A DNA stretch of 64,000 nt. It comes from Laccaria trichodermophora. Lineage: Eukaryota; Basidiomycota; Agaricomycetes; Agaricales; Hydnangiaceae. The position numbers and the translations under genes are program-made. Below, piece after piece: positions 35,897-48,410 of the stretch. Below the pieces are notes generated by a model. The model was given only the letters and a program-made list of their open reading frames with translations. It was not told the origin of the DNA and did no database searches. Each line of letters opens with the position of its first letter. Within the stretch, counting starts at the first letter, position 1. The stretch spans positions 744,001 to 808,000 of the forward strand of contig JACTVC010000014.1 in assembly GCA_018417955.1 (NCBI GenBank). Direction: 5' to 3'.

Positions 35897-36522
35897 GAAT
35901 TCACCATTCTCATCTTCAATTATGTCAAATGCTTCTTGTATTCAATTTGGAAGGTCTTGACAGGTAATTAACCAGCTTCTATCCTAGGTGGTACACTTTT
36001 ACATTTCCAGATTACTCATTGATATTTAGTGCTTGGAAGTCCAGTCTCAAGACTACAAAAAGACTGCAACTGGACTGGACCAAGACTGCAAAAGACCAGA
36101 CCTGCAGTCTTGGTCTTTCAGATTTGAGATCACAAGACTGCAAAAAGACTGGTTAACATGGACTGGATAAGATAACTTGTACTGTGTGAAAAGGGAGTGA
36201 ACAAATGTACAAGGAATTCGTGTGGACAAATTCCTTGGTTGTGCAAAAATCTCGCTCAGACTCAAGAAGGTGCTGTTATGATACAGCTTGTAATCTTTGG
36301 TGTACTCCTATGAGTATACAAGTAGTCAGTAGCAATTGAGTAAAAAGAAATAACTACCTGGGTTACCAAAGAAGATGTGAGCAGGACCATGAGGTTCCGT
36401 AAGTATCTTCGAAATAAAAGGAGACTTGAAACCAAGTAAGGAACCTGAGTACCAGACTGCCAAATGATCAGAGCAAGTTGATGATCAAATGTGATGTTAG
36501 TGTGAAGCATAATGATCTTAGG
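35897..36522. other. AT-rich repeats, no gene
   Basis: At 36030-36160 there are several copies of AAGACTGCAAAAAGACTGG-like sequence on both strands, probably a decayed inverted-repeat element. Nothing else. Confidence 0.4.
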
Positions 36523-37078
36523 TAGTGTTCAAAAGCCTGGTTAGGTCCGGTTATTGGGTGCCCAGGGGCTCTAATCAAGACTGAGACCAGTTAGCCTTTG
36601 TCCCGAAACCTAAAATAACCTAACTGGACTGCAACTAACCAGTTACAGTCGGTTATTTGCAGTTACTAACCAGTTAGGACTGAAAAATAAAGAATCGGTT
36701 ATAACAAGGCAAATATGTATCTTGATAGATATTATTTCTGCATATTCTAGCTTTAAAACGAGCCCAAGCATGCTAAAATCGGTGAAGAATTGACATATTT
36801 ATGCAATTATCCTTGAAAGTCTACACATTTGAGTGATATTTGAGAGATTTGACCATAAATTAGTCAAATTTTAAGTGTTTTCGATGTTCTCAAGTGCGTT
36901 TTGAAGGTGTATAACAGGGCTGGTTATAACCAGCTATGACCGGTTATTTAATGGTTAGTTAACTGCAAAATAACTGGTTATTCCATTTTCAAAATCAACT
37001 AACCCTAACTGCAGTTAGGTCAGTGTTGCAGTTAGGTCTGGTTATTTTCTGGTTAACTAACCTAACTTTCAAACACTA
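36523..37078. mobile_element. hAT-type MITE
   Basis: The 556-bp element starts TAGTGTTCAAAAGCC and ends TTTCAAACACTA, flanked by ATCTTAGG at 36515-36522 and 37079-37086. The interior is built of GGTTATT/CTAACC motifs near both ends. There is no open frame. The 8-bp target duplication and TAGTGTT terminus fit hAT. Confidence 0.93.
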
Positions 37079-37086
37079 ATCTTAGG

Positions 37087-37565
37087 ACAGGTTCAGACTT
37101 TGTAGCGCTAAGCCTTATGTCAGGAAAATCAATATTAGGATATATGTAGAGACATGAAGAAATCAGCACATATCAGTCCATCACCTTTTTGGGGGGAAAA
37201 TATGGCTCAGTAATCATTTATATTGTATTATGAGAATGATTACCATGATGTCTATTGATGAGAAAAACCACAGTGATTATTACTGACAAGGGTGATTACT
37301 GTGGTGAAAATGATTGATAACTGTCCATACTGCTGGCCATTGACAGGGAGGTCAGTACTGATAAAATTGGTCCATAGTCACAGCTGTGTTCAGCAGGATA
37401 ACCGTTGATCATGCTCCTTGGCACAAATATTGCCATCTTAGTTACCCATGGCAAAATAGGGTCATATGTTATCCAATCAATAATGGCAGTCATGCATAAT
37501 GGATAATAACAGTGCAGAGAATAGTTTTGTAATGATACATTTACAAGATCAATATCTACATGCTA
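37087..37565. other. AT-rich, no gene
   Basis: GATTACTGTGGTGA-like short repeats at 37255-37310. No coding signal. Confidence 0.4.
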
Positions 37566-38200
37566 CTAGGGTCCAGGTAATTCTTGAACATACACAAGAA
37601 CCTCTTCCAGCTTGCAATCCACATCTCCTCGCAAATGCTCTGCAATTTCTTTCACACCCTCTTTGATATCGCCCATCTCATGCTTGATCCAGTCCATATT
37701 GTCTTCATTGGCATACATGATGTGCTTCTTTTTGAACAGGCACTTGTCTGCAGCATCCAGAACATCTACACCTCGCTTCGACGAGGATCTAGGAACGTTC
37801 TGGCATAATGTCAACGATTAGTATAATTGCTTTCAGGCCAGAGTCTGATATCTCACCTTGCTGCGCTGTGCTGATGTGCTAGCCCCCATTGTGTTGATAC
37901 GATTCCTGGTCCCAAGTCTGGTGTTTGGCAGGTGGCATCATGATTGAGAGGGCCTTGGATCTTCGCTGGATGAGGAGCATTGTTTGGAGTGTCTCCGTAA
38001 TACTGGAGAACAGCAATGAGGATGAGGACAGTTACATGGAGGAGAAGGAGAAATGTTGGGTGTGCTCCTGAGTATTCGGATGGGAGGAAAGTCTGGGTCG
38101 GTCTGCTCATCATATCCTGACCCAATGTGGGTCTGATGAGAGAGTGGTGGGTGAGGATAAAGTGGGATGGGACGATGCTGAAGATTCATGGCAGAATTGA
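37566..38200 (-). CDS. Hypothetical protein, two-exon fragment
   Basis: The 3' exon (37566 to about 37799) codes SSSKRGVDVLDAADKCLFKK, MDWIKHEMGDIKEGVKEIAE and a C-terminus EVLVYVQELPGP. An intron of about 57 bp (GTGAGA...TGCCAG) joins it to MGASTSAQRSK, whose ATG (about 37890) is a possible start, giving about 94 residues. Pro/Ser-rich frames further upstream (PPLSHQTHIGSGYDEQTDPD) may be earlier exons with stops between. The C-terminal part looks helical and charged. Family not recognised; it may be transposon-derived given its surroundings. Confidence 0.4.
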
Positions 38201-38399
38201 CTCACCAGCTTTGCACCTTATATGTGTTTGGGGGCAACAGAGTCAATGTTGGAGCATGATGACTGCCATGCCGAGGATGTGGAGTATATTCTCTCCAACA
38301 CATTCCTGAGCTCCACAGAAATTATGGCACTTGGACACCAAATAAGCACAGGTGGTGGATTGAAAGTGAGGGTAGCGCCACAAGGATGATGTTCCTGCA

Positions 38400-38700
38400 T
38401 TGGAGGTCTTTACCATCCCCCATGAGTTCTGGCAGAATCCGGTGGATTCCAAGTGGAATGTCAGAATTCCATGGAATTCCAATGGAAACCAGTTGGCTGG
38501 AGTCTCAGCCATTCTGGTTTCCAATTCTGTGGAAATTCCAATGGAATCCGACGGAATCCAGTGGAAATGGTTGGAATCTGGGAGCCTCCCAGAACAGTTT
38601 CCATTGGAATCCATTGGAATTCCAACCAGATTCCATGGAATTCCAATGGAAAGTATATTCCAGTCAAATTCCAACAGATTCCAATGAATTCCAATATTTG
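38400..38700. repeat. GGAATTCCA/TTGGAAT degenerate repeat
   Basis: About 300 bp of variants of GGAATTCCATTGGAA. Because the motif is self-complementary, three or more frames on both strands stay open, but none is a gene. A second patch lies at about 60914-60990. Confidence 0.85.
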
Positions 38701-38825
38701 TTGTTGTTATTATAATATATATATATAAAATTACATGAACAAGGATTGAACCATAGCCTCAGGAGACATTGCGGGAACTGGGAGGAGCAATATTACCACT
38801 GAGCTATACAACCGTTACAAGGGAT
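38701..38825 (-). mobile_element. tRNA-derived SINE head
   Basis: On the minus strand GTTGTATAGCTCAGTGGTAA (A box) and GGTTCAATCC (B box) lie about 40 bp apart, followed by a (TA)n-rich tail towards 38710 and then the GGAATTCC repeats. This is a SINE promoter rather than a tRNA gene, as the stems are incomplete. Confidence 0.7.
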
Positions 38826-39266
38826 AGAACTATCAATTAATATATGTCGTGTTCACATTCACCTTCCCAAACAAGTGTCGGCAAACGCTGACGCATGATT
38901 TGGTGCCATCAATGACCAGGACAACGACAACATGTCAACGACCAGGATGAGGACGACACATCAATGGCAAGCATGAGTGGTGGGACACCATGTGAGTACC
39001 CATCACTGTAGTGTTGCCACAGCTTGGCTAGCCGCAAGCCAGCTCACTGAACCGGCGGCTTTTGCCGGTTCTGGTTTGTGGATCGCTTGAGAGCTGATCA
39101 AATCCGGTTCGGCTCGGCTTAGTCGGTGGCTTTGAACCGGTTATAGCTGGTAAATGTTGCAGCAATTGAAGACTTGCACGTTAAGTAGAATGAAGGTAAA
39201 TGTGTGATAGAATTCGAGAAAAATGTACATTGTGATAGCAAGTATATTAAACAAAGAATATCTCTA

Positions 39267-39391
39267 TCAATCCTCGTCATCCTGTCCAACAACGTGAATG
39301 ACCTCATCAATATCTATACCACCCTCTGTAATTTCTGAAGTTAGCTTCCCTAACAAATCCGCTGCATCTTCGTCATCATCTGCGTAGTACT
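39267..39391 (-). pseudogene. hAT transposase, C-terminal tail
   Basis: The minus strand reads an acidic tail (YADDDEDAADLLGKLTSEIT, then IDIDEVIHVV) to a TGA at 39269-39267. It is the missing end of the transposase at 53220-56004: both sides share the target copy TAGTACT, and removing the insert keeps the frame through it (DELKY joined to YADDD). Confidence 0.85.
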
Positions 39392-39679
39392 CACCAGTGG
39401 GAACCAATATTTATGATAAAACAATGGCAATGCCAATGGTCATCTCAAACGAACTGTCACAAAGTTTATGAGAGGCATCTCATTAGGATGTCCTATCTAT
39501 TTCATTCATATAATTGTCAGAACTTTTCATAAAGTATGGGGAAGTTTTGAGATATATTTCATAAGTCTTCCTGCTGATTTCATTGTCAATTTCATAACCC
39601 TTCCATGGCAACTTCATTGTGCTTTCATTAAAACCTAAGGCTCTTTCATTATTAGTGTATGGGTTATTTCATTATTGAT

Positions 39680-40370
39680 CTCATTGGATATTTCATTAAT
39701 ATCTCATGTGATTTCATTGTGCTTTCAATAGATATTTCATTAGAAATGTTGGGGCCTCTCATTGTGATTTTTCATTAATAATTCAGGTGATTTCATTGCA
39801 CTTTCATAACTAATGCTCTGCACTTTCAATAGATATTTCATTAGAAATGTTGGGGTGTCTCATTGTGATTTTTCATTAATAATTCAGGTGATTTCATTGT
39901 GCTTTTCATAACTAATGCCTTGCGCTTTCAATAGATATTTCATTAGAAATGTTGGGGCCTCTCATTGTGATTTTTCATTAATAATTCAGGTGATTTCATT
40001 GTGCTTTCATAACTAATGCCCTGCGCTTTCAATAGATATTTCATTAGAAATGTTGGGCACTCTTATTGTGATTTTTCATTACTATTTCAAGCAATTTCAT
40101 TGCTTTTCATAACTAATGCCCTGCGCTTTCAATAGATATTTCATTAGAAATGTTGGGGCCTTTCATTGTGATTTTTCATTAATAATTCAGGTGATTTCAT
40201 TGCACTTTTCATAATTAATGCCCTGCACTTTCAATAGATATTTCATTAGAAATGTTGGGGCCTCTCATTGCGATATTTCATTAATAATTCAGGCAATTTC
40301 ATTGCACTTTTCATAACTAATGCCCTGCGCTTTCAATAGATATTTCATTCTTATCCCCAGAATATTTCAT
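39680..40370. repeat. Tandem repeats in the foldback arms (left copy)
   Basis: About seven copies of a ~100-bp unit containing TTTCATTAGAAATGTTGGGG, TTTTTCATTAATAATTCAGG and ATAACTAATGCCCTGCGCTT. The right arm carries the complement at about 42600-43290. Nearer the centre (40880-41100 and 41800-42060) a ~43-bp unit with TAGTAGTGTCYGCTTTTT repeats five or six times. Confidence 0.88.
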
Positions 40371-40399
40371 TATATGGATCTCTGGTGCTTTCATTTTAC

Positions 40400-42580
40400 C
40401 TGTCAGGGTCCATCCAATCAGATGTTGACATGATGGTCACATGACCCATTACCCCAAATGGTCAAAAAACAAAAGTTGAAGCCCTGCACTGTAGCTTCCA
40501 GAATCTGTTTGAATTATGTCCTAGAGTGCTCCCATTGTGAAGATATGAGGTTAGAGATTTTTTCCACCCCTGGCTTTTTTTTTTTTTTTTTTTGTGTTTT
40601 TCTCCATAAAAACAACACCAAACAATGAGATTTCAACACATTTAGAGAGCTATGAGAAGGGGCTACAATTATTGTATTGTGGGAAATTTGACCAAAAAAG
40701 GAAGGTGCATACCCAAAAACAAAAACTGACACTGACAGACTACAAAAGATTTCTGGTAGACTACCAAAGTCTGTGATAGACTACAATGTTTACTAACAGA
40801 CTACCAAAGACTACAAAAAGTCAGACATAGACTACAATGTTTACTAATAGACCACAAAAGACTACAACAATTGGATGCAGACTATATAGAAAAGTTTGTG
40901 GTGTTACCTTTTTGGACAAGAAAAGTTAGTAGTGTCTGCTTTTTTAAACTACAAATGTTTGTAATGTCCACTTTTTCAGACTACAGAAGTTAGTAGTGTC
41001 CGCTTTTTTCACTACAAAAGTTAGTAATGTCTGCTTTCTCAGACTACACAATTTAGTAGTGTCTGCTTTTTTAGGCTACAAAAGTTTGTATACTGCTTTT
41101 CTGATATATAGTTTATACAGTTCTTCACTATGAATAGGTTCATGGGAATATGATTTAGATTTGACATTTTACCATTACTACCTCATTGGTTTTGATATCA
41201 TACCCAAGTTTGTCTGTTTTTCACATCAATGGAGGCTGTACTATATTTTCATATTATTAGCTACCATCCTAGCTCTAACAATAGTCAACTTTGAAGTGAG
41301 TTACAATACTGGATGGATGATAAGTTGAGTGGTCCTTGTAGATTTTATGACATTTCACCCCAAAGTCAGGTCATGATAGAAAATGTCAGCCATGTTCCAC
41401 CCTGTCTTCAACATGAATCCTAGATGAAGATTGCCAAAGAGAAGACCAAACTGCCCTCTATCATTAACTCTTGCTACCTGTGATACTTACTGTGATGAGG
41501 GCATAAAAAGTGACAGCTAATCATGATATTTAAAGAGAGGATAGGCTGCACTGGTGTGACAGAATTTATACCTTTGAAATGATAGTCAAAGATGTCTATA
41601 GTCAGACATAAAACATTGGCTGCTCATATGGATAGAAGGTTGACTGATGTCAGAGATGGGATTGTGGGTTCTGAGATGAAAAGAGATGAAAGACAACCTT
41701 GGGCATGATGTCAAAACCAATGATGGAGTAATGATAAGATCCATGCACAGTCAAGGACACTACAAATTATATTTTAGAAAAGCAGTCTACAAACTTTTCT
41801 AGTCTAAAAAAGTGGAAACTACAAAGTGTTGTAATGAAAAAAAGTGGACACTATTGACTGTTGTAATGGAAAAGTGGACACTACTGACTTTTGTAGTCTG
41901 AAAAAGCAGACACTACTAAATTGTGTAGTCTGAGAAAGCAGACATTACTAACTTTTGTAGTGAAAAAAGCGGACACTACTAACTTCTGTAGTCTGAAAAA
42001 GTGGACATTACAAACATTTGTAGTTTAAAAAAGCAGACACTACTAACTTTTCTTGTCCAAAAAGGTAACACCACAAACTTTTCTATATAGTCTGCATCCA
42101 ATTGTTGTAGTCTTTTGTGGTCTATTAGTAAACATTGTAGTCTATGTCTGACTTTTTGTAGTCTTTGGTAGTCTGTTAGTAAACATTGTAGTCTATCACA
42201 GACTTTGGTAGTCTACCAGAAATCTTTTGTAGTCTGTCAGTGTCAGTTTTTGTTTTTGGGTATGCACCTTCCTTTTTTGGTCAAATTTCCCACAATACAA
42301 TAATTGTAGCCCCTTCTCATAGCTCTCTAAATGTGTTGAAATCTCATTGTTTGGTGTTGTTTTTATGGAGAAAAACACAAAAAAAAAAAAAAAAAAAGCC
42401 AGGGGTGGAAAAAATCTCTAACCTCATATCTTCACAATGGGAGCACTCTAGGACATAATTCAAACAGATTCTGGAAGCTACAGTGCAGGGCTTCAACTTT
42501 TGTTTTTTGACCATTTGGGGTAATGGGTCATGTGACCATCATGTCAACATCTGATTGGATGGACCCTGACAGGTAAAATG
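40400..42580. repeat. Core of the palindrome, no gene
   Basis: Mirror-image frames at 40514-40732 and 42240-42458 are identical in translation because the arms are complementary. A T run of about 20 (40567-40592) and its A-run mirror (42378-42400) border them. No coding evidence. Confidence 0.85.
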
Positions 42581-43701
42581 AAAGCACCAGAGATCCATAT
42601 AATGAAATATTCTGGGGATAAGAATGAAATATCTATTGAAAGCGCAGGGCATTAGTTATGAAAAGTGCAATGAAATTGCCTGAATTATTAATGAAATATC
42701 GCAATGAGAGGCCCCAACATTTCTAATGAAATATCTATTGAAAGTGCAGGGCATTAATTATGAAAAGTGCAATGAAATCACCTGAATTATTAATGAAAAA
42801 TCACAATGAAAGGCCCCAACATTTCTAATGAAATATCTATTGAAAGCGCAGGGCATTAGTTATGAAAAGCAATGAAATTGCTTGAAATAGTAATGAAAAA
42901 TCACAATAAGAGTGCCCAACATTTCTAATGAAATATCTATTGAAAGCGCAGGGCATTAGTTATGAAAGCACAATGAAATCACCTGAATTATTAATGAAAA
43001 ATCACAATGAGAGGCCCCAACATTTCTAATGAAATATCTATTGAAAGCGCAAGGCATTAGTTATGAAAAGCACAATGAAATCACCTGAATTATTAATGAA
43101 AAATCACAATGAGACACCCCAACATTTCTAATGAAATATCTATTGAAAGTGCAGAGCATTAGTTATGAAAGTGCAATGAAATCACCTGAATTATTAATGA
43201 AAAATCACAATGAGAGGCCCCAACATTTCTAATGAAATATCTATTGAAAGCACAATGAAATCACATGAGATATTAATGAAATATCCAATGAAAGTGTTGG
43301 GTATTTAAAGCTGATTCCGAAAACCTTGTCACTACGCGATTTTTCGCAACACATCAGCAATATAATATATGAGTGATATATGAGCTGAGTAACCAGGGAC
43401 AGGGCTAAATCGGCGATTTCGAAGATTTCAGATCGATTACTAATCTAATCAAATGTTGCGGGGAAATAGTATTTTCAACTTTTATCATAGGGGGAAATAG
43501 CTTGAAGATACAATCTTGGTACCTACGGAATCCCTTCAATTTACTCTACCTTATCATGCAAAAATCCAGAGCACCGGTCATTTCTGACTTGCAATATGGT
43601 AGAAAGTGAAGCTTGTCACACATGTCACGCCGCTGTCGGATGGATCAGATAACATTGAACATCTGCTCATTTCCTCTCCCCTCTAGTGCCACACTTCAGC
43701 T

Positions 43702-44821
43702 ATGGTGTTTCGGCACATTAGTCAAGATCTAAAGGAGCGCGTTCTGTGGCTCCTTGAAAATGACTTCATTCCTGATGATGTTGCAGACATATTTGGTGTT
43801 TCATGACGCAGCATCTACCGTTGGCAGGCAAATGTCGAAAATTATGGCAACGTCATCCGCCCTCGTAATCCTCTACAGGGTCGCCCACGCACGCTCAATG
43901 CTGATCAGACTCATGATCTCTTCACCTTACTGGACGACGCACCTGAAATGTATCTTGATGAGATTCAGGAATGGGTGGCCATTACCCAAGATCTGTCAAT
44001 CTCGAAAACAGCGCTACACATCCTCATCCGGGATGCTGGAGTCACATATAAAGTTCTTCATAAGGCTGCATCTGAACGTGATGAGGAGGCTTGGGAGAGG
44101 TTTCGTGATTTTGCAAGGAATCACCTTGTTGCTTCAATGATTATTACAGTTGATGAATCCAGCAAAGATGATCGGACCATTTTTCGTAGACGTGGGCGGG
44201 CTCCTAGTGGGCATCGAGCAGAAATTGATGCAGATTTTGTTCGTGGAGAAAGATACAGTATCCTGGCTGCGATGGCGGTGGAAGGATTTGTTGGAACGAG
44301 GGTTGTTGCAGGCTCCGTTGATTCAGATGAGTTCTTTGATTTTATTGTTGAGGATATTGTTTGTATCTCTTTCACACTAATCGATTGGTTATCCACTCAC
44401 AGTTTTTTTGTTATAGCTCCCACAAATGAACCCATACCCACAGGATCATAGTGTTCTGATCCTTGATAATTGTGCAATTCACAAAAGCGCATTGCTGCGA
44501 GAAATGGTTGAAGCAAAAAGTAAGCTCCATTGCTGCTTGACGGAACTCATAATTTATTGCCTGTAGACTGTCGCTTGATTTTCCTGCCCGCTTATTCACC
44601 CGATATGAACCCCATTGAGGAGAGCTTCAGTTCAAGTACACTTTTTCTCCCTCTTCCAGACCTGCCATTGCTGATTATCATTCACAGTCAAAGCTTGGAT
44701 TCGTCGGCACTGGCGCCGGATGATGAATAGTGAGCACCCAGAGCTTGACTTGCTGGAGGCTTGTGGTCATGTAACTGCCGAGATGGCAAGAGGATGGTTT
44801 GCACACTCTGGCTATGTATAA
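43702..44821 (+). pseudogene. Tc1/mariner DDE transposase with one nonsense codon
   Basis: ATG at 43702 (MVFRHISQDLKERVLWLLEN). Helix-turn-helix DNA-binding region: DDVADIFGVS then RSIYRWQANVENYG. GRPRTLN linker. DDE domain: first Asp in ASMIITVDESSKDDRT, second in VLILDNCAIHKSALLREM, third acidic residue in FLPAYSPDMNPIEESFSS. C-terminus IRRHWRRMMNSEHPELDLLE, ending GWFAHSGYV at about 44821. Introns at about 44360-44417, 44520-44567 and 44636-44690 splice in frame. A single TGA at 43804-43806 interrupts the helix-turn-helix at a place where CGA (Arg) would fit. No other defect seen. Confidence 0.9.
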
Positions 44822-45013
44822 CTCGCAATCCATCCAGACATCATACAGCGAAAGAGAATTTATTAGAATAGAAAGAATGTTCCACTAATTATATGGCTGT
44901 CACTCTATCTACAAATATAACACACAGAGGGGAATAAGCAAGTTATGGGAGGGAGGAGCCATTTACGTGAGGTGAAAAGTCAAAAAGCAGATGGGAAAGG
45001 GAGGAAACAAAAC
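44822..45013. other. Convergent 3' ends
   Basis: AT-rich spacer between the stop of the transposase and that of the proline-rich gene; no gene. Confidence 0.5.
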
Positions 45014-45427
45014 CTAGTTACCATCGAGCAAGAACTTCTTATACTTACTATATGCTTTGATAATGCGATTGACTGCGAGTGGGCGGATAGAAGCATGCTC
45101 CCACTGGGAATCCTTCAAAGCTGAGAGATCGTCGCCAATCTCAAAGCCCATCTCAGTTAGCGAGTCACAGATGGACGCTGGAAAATTATACTTCATGCAA
45201 AATTCCTCGACTGAGCCCCCAGGTATGGGAGGAGAGGATCTCCCATCACCAGATTGGTGTCGAGAACCATGTGGTGGTGAGGAGTTTCCATGTCGGTGAC
45301 GAGAGGGAGAGGGCAATGAGTGGGGAGGTCCATGACCAAAGTATGGTGGATAACCAGGAGGATAGCCATAGTGTGGATGTGATATAGGATTGGAAGGGAA
45401 TGCCCAGAGGCCATAGTCAAACAGTGG
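45014..45427 (-). pseudogene. Proline-rich/SAM-like protein, C-terminal part
   Basis: The minus strand reads FDYGLWAFPSN, a Pro/Tyr/Gly stretch (GYPPGYPPYFGHGPPHSLPS), then a folded end: VEEFCMKYNFPASICDSLTE, MGFEIGDDLSALKDSQW, IRPLAVNRIIKAYSKYKKFL, stop at 45014. The end resembles a SAM-type helical bundle (short helices, a GF.. turn, a basic last helix). It is split from its N-terminal part (50904-52790) by the LTR-type element; joining across the CAGTGG target keeps the frame (PPPAPL then FDYGL). I know similar Pro-rich/SAM-tail hypothetical proteins from agaricomycetes but no function. Confidence 0.65.
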
Positions 45428-45688
45428 TATATAGCTAGATTTGGATATCTTACATAATATATTGATCTTTTGTCTTGAACCACCATCTTGTCAGCAGTCT
45501 TGCCATCCTCTTGCACTACATGTAGTGCTTTGTATATCTGTACTTCCTACAGTATGCATAATCATGTTGGGCCAGCTGAGTATCTTGTAACTGCTCATTG
45601 CTCACTCATGGGTGTTGATCCCAGATCCACCCATTCTTGCCTCCTCCTTCCCTCTTGGCTTCAGCTATGCGAGAAGTTCAGAGTGAAC

Positions 45689-46489
45689 CAAGGGGGTGGC
45701 GGAACATGGATCCCAAACACTGGCTGGGAGGGGGGGGGATCCTGCCGAAGGCCGAAAAAAAAATAGTGACCTGATCGATTTTTGTCGCAAATTGAGCCTG
45801 AGCATCAGCCAATTGTCTGTTCTTCTTTCCTGAATGTGACTTACCACCTTAGCGCTTCATACCTCGTACTACTCCTGACTCCACCTTCAATGCCCTCATA
45901 CACCATCAACGATGACGCCAGCCAGGTAATTCCGACATCTGCAATTGTGAAGAAAGTGTAGGCCGTCAGAACGCCCATTGAGGCCAGTGACTCGACGTGT
46001 AAATGATGAGGCGAGGGGCGATGGAACCTTTTTTCTCATTAAGTACTCGCAGCATCTAGGCCGAATTTGAGGCTCCAAACAAGCTTCTGAAGCTTGTTCA
46101 AGGTCAATTTGAGGCTCTTGATGGCGAAAGCGTTGACAAAACCTCTTGATACACCATGAATGAATTTTTCTACGTGACAATTTTGCAAGTAAATACGCTG
46201 TTAACAGTCTGGGAAACTCACTGCGTTTGCTCAGGTATGTTCCTCCGTGAAAACCAGAGTATCTTCAATTGTTATTTGAAAGTCACGGCCCGGGTTTGTG
46301 AGTTCTCGGTTTAGGTACGGTGCAGGATTTTTGAAATGCCGGATCGTGGGACAAAATAACATTTAATAAAACATCGGAACTTGGAAAACATACCTTATAT
46401 AGTAAGAGGTGGAGGGGGGGAGGTCAGCCAAATCCCCGAGAAAAAAATAGGGAGTGTTGGTACATTTTCCATGTTCCGCCACCCCCTTG
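45689..46489. mobile_element. MITE with 8-bp TSD inside the left LTR
   Basis: 801 bp with inverted ends CAAGGGGGTGGCGGAACATG and complement, flanked by GAGTGAAC at 45681-45688 and 46490-46497. The right LTR shows the uninterrupted sequence GAGTGAACGCTTCA, which proves the insertion point. No coding frame. Confidence 0.93.
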
Positions 46490-46524
46490 GAGTGAACGCT
46501 TCACAATGGTGGGGGCACCGCGGA

Positions 46525-48400
46525 CTTCACCAAAGCATGGTTGAAGTCTGCATTTCTTGGTAGAGGGAGAGCTGGAGAGTTGTGGGAATGCGCCAGCTCA
46601 TCACAGGAGGAACCTTAGCATGGATGGTAGCTGCTGCTCGCGCACTTCGCGGCGGGCTTACTACTTCATGTGAAAGGGCTCATCCATCCTTCAGTTGGAT
46701 GAACCATTGACTTTAGCTTGTGCTTGCACAGCTGGTTGAGGTTTGTTCGATTGGGTTGCTGCGCTGACTCTGAGCAGCTGGGCTTTGGGATTTCGCGACT
46801 ACGCGGCCTGAAGTCTACTGTGAGGAGAGTTCCTACTCACCTATGTCTGGATTCCGCGACTACGCGACCATTGACTTGGTGAGGAGGTTGCCCACAACCA
46901 GTGTCGCCTGCTGCTTTGCGCTGCTTCACTGTCTCTCAGACTCCACCTGTTCCTCAACCATCTCCCTTGTCTTTTAGCATCTAGGCCTCTCAAGAACAGC
47001 CAGATGTTCATTGACATCCCTCCAGTTCAGTCTACTGCTCTGGAAATTATGTGCTATGCCCTACTATGCTTCTCTCCCAATCTTTGCTGTTTTCCTGCTT
47101 GAGGAATGAGTGTTCTCATCCTCCTTACTTCTCTATGAGCTCCCTGGAATGGCTCTTCTTGGTTTCTGAATGGTTAGAAGGATTTGGAGTGGTTTTGGGT
47201 TGGATGGGGTCATCAGCAAACCGGTGAATTCCTTATATGACCTTTTATTTCTCACGAGATATTTGTCAGATGATGGCAGATCACAATTCCTCACAATCCG
47301 TCGCAATCCTTGTGTGCTCCTCGCGAGGATACATGCAGATTACTCCAGTCTCGTAGCTGGATAAAATTATATATATATCATTTTTTACAATTATGAGATA
47401 GTGTAATGGGGAAAAGCATTCCCATATCATAGTCTTCTCAGCTCTTGACGAACGCAAACACTTCTGGACCATATCGCAAGTAACCGAGAGATGAAACTTG
47501 AATAAAACCGACGTCACCAATGGGTGTTGTGACTTTGGGTGTCGGAAGAGTGTCATGTGACCATCGGATACGTTCGGCTGAGGTCAGAACATCATGCCAT
47601 GTGACTGATGTTGAACTTCGCTAGTTTGAATTTCGGGACTTTGTCTTCGTAACCACCACCCACTTCCCCACCATCGCTCCCTGAGTCTGCACATACACCC
47701 GCTCACCGATGTTGGCCACATCCGTGAGTTGGTGTATGTGCTGCTCTAGTCTGGCCTTATGCTCTCGTTACAGTGAGTCATGCGTTTGCGTGGTCAAAGC
47801 CCCTTCAATTTAACGGATTTCATCTAGAATTATGATGAGTTGGCATGCGCCTCCACTCCGTCAGTCCTCCTGCTCGGATTAAGCGGGTTCGCCACTTATC
47901 CATCATCTTCTCTGCTCCCCCCATCGGCTCATGACGGACCCTCAGAATACACGATGGATCTTATGTGTTCTGGGGGTCAGTGGGTAACTTTGCCTCCTGT
48001 TCAGCCGTCTTTCTCCCTGTTCCCCTTTTCCTTAGCTCAGGCATTCTATAGTAGCTTGTAGTCCTTCATTCTTGTACCCTGTAGCTGTAATACATATGTT
48101 TCAATCCTACAAACCATAATTGAAAGGAATGGACAGTCTAAAATGTGAGAAAATCCCTCAAAAGCTATCAAAATGGATCACAACGTCACAAAAGAATGTA
48201 TAGCAGCATGATATTGTGAAATCTTGCTTTATATTGTGAGAGATTGTCTAGAAGCGCAGCGATGATGAGGCCTCATCAGACGTTGTGAGGAGGGTCAAAA
48301 TCTTATAGTAAATTGTGATGATTTCAGCAAATTGTGATCAATTTCGTACCTTATGATGGATCATCGTATTTCCCATGATTTGCTGATGGTTGATGGGACA
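46525..48400. other. Interior of the LTR-type element, no gene
   Basis: Contains blocks with CGCGACTACGCG-like motifs (46795-46880) and AT-rich stretches. No polymerase motif in any frame. Confidence 0.5.
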
Positions 48401-48410
48401 TCAACATGGG

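Noticed and set aside
38735..38825. Functional tRNA gene
   Set aside because: A and B boxes are present but acceptor and T stems do not pair; a TA-rich tail follows, as in SINEs.
40514..42458. Two identical 72-residue proteins on opposite strands
   Set aside because: They are mirror images produced by the palindrome arms and border homopolymer runs; no domain.
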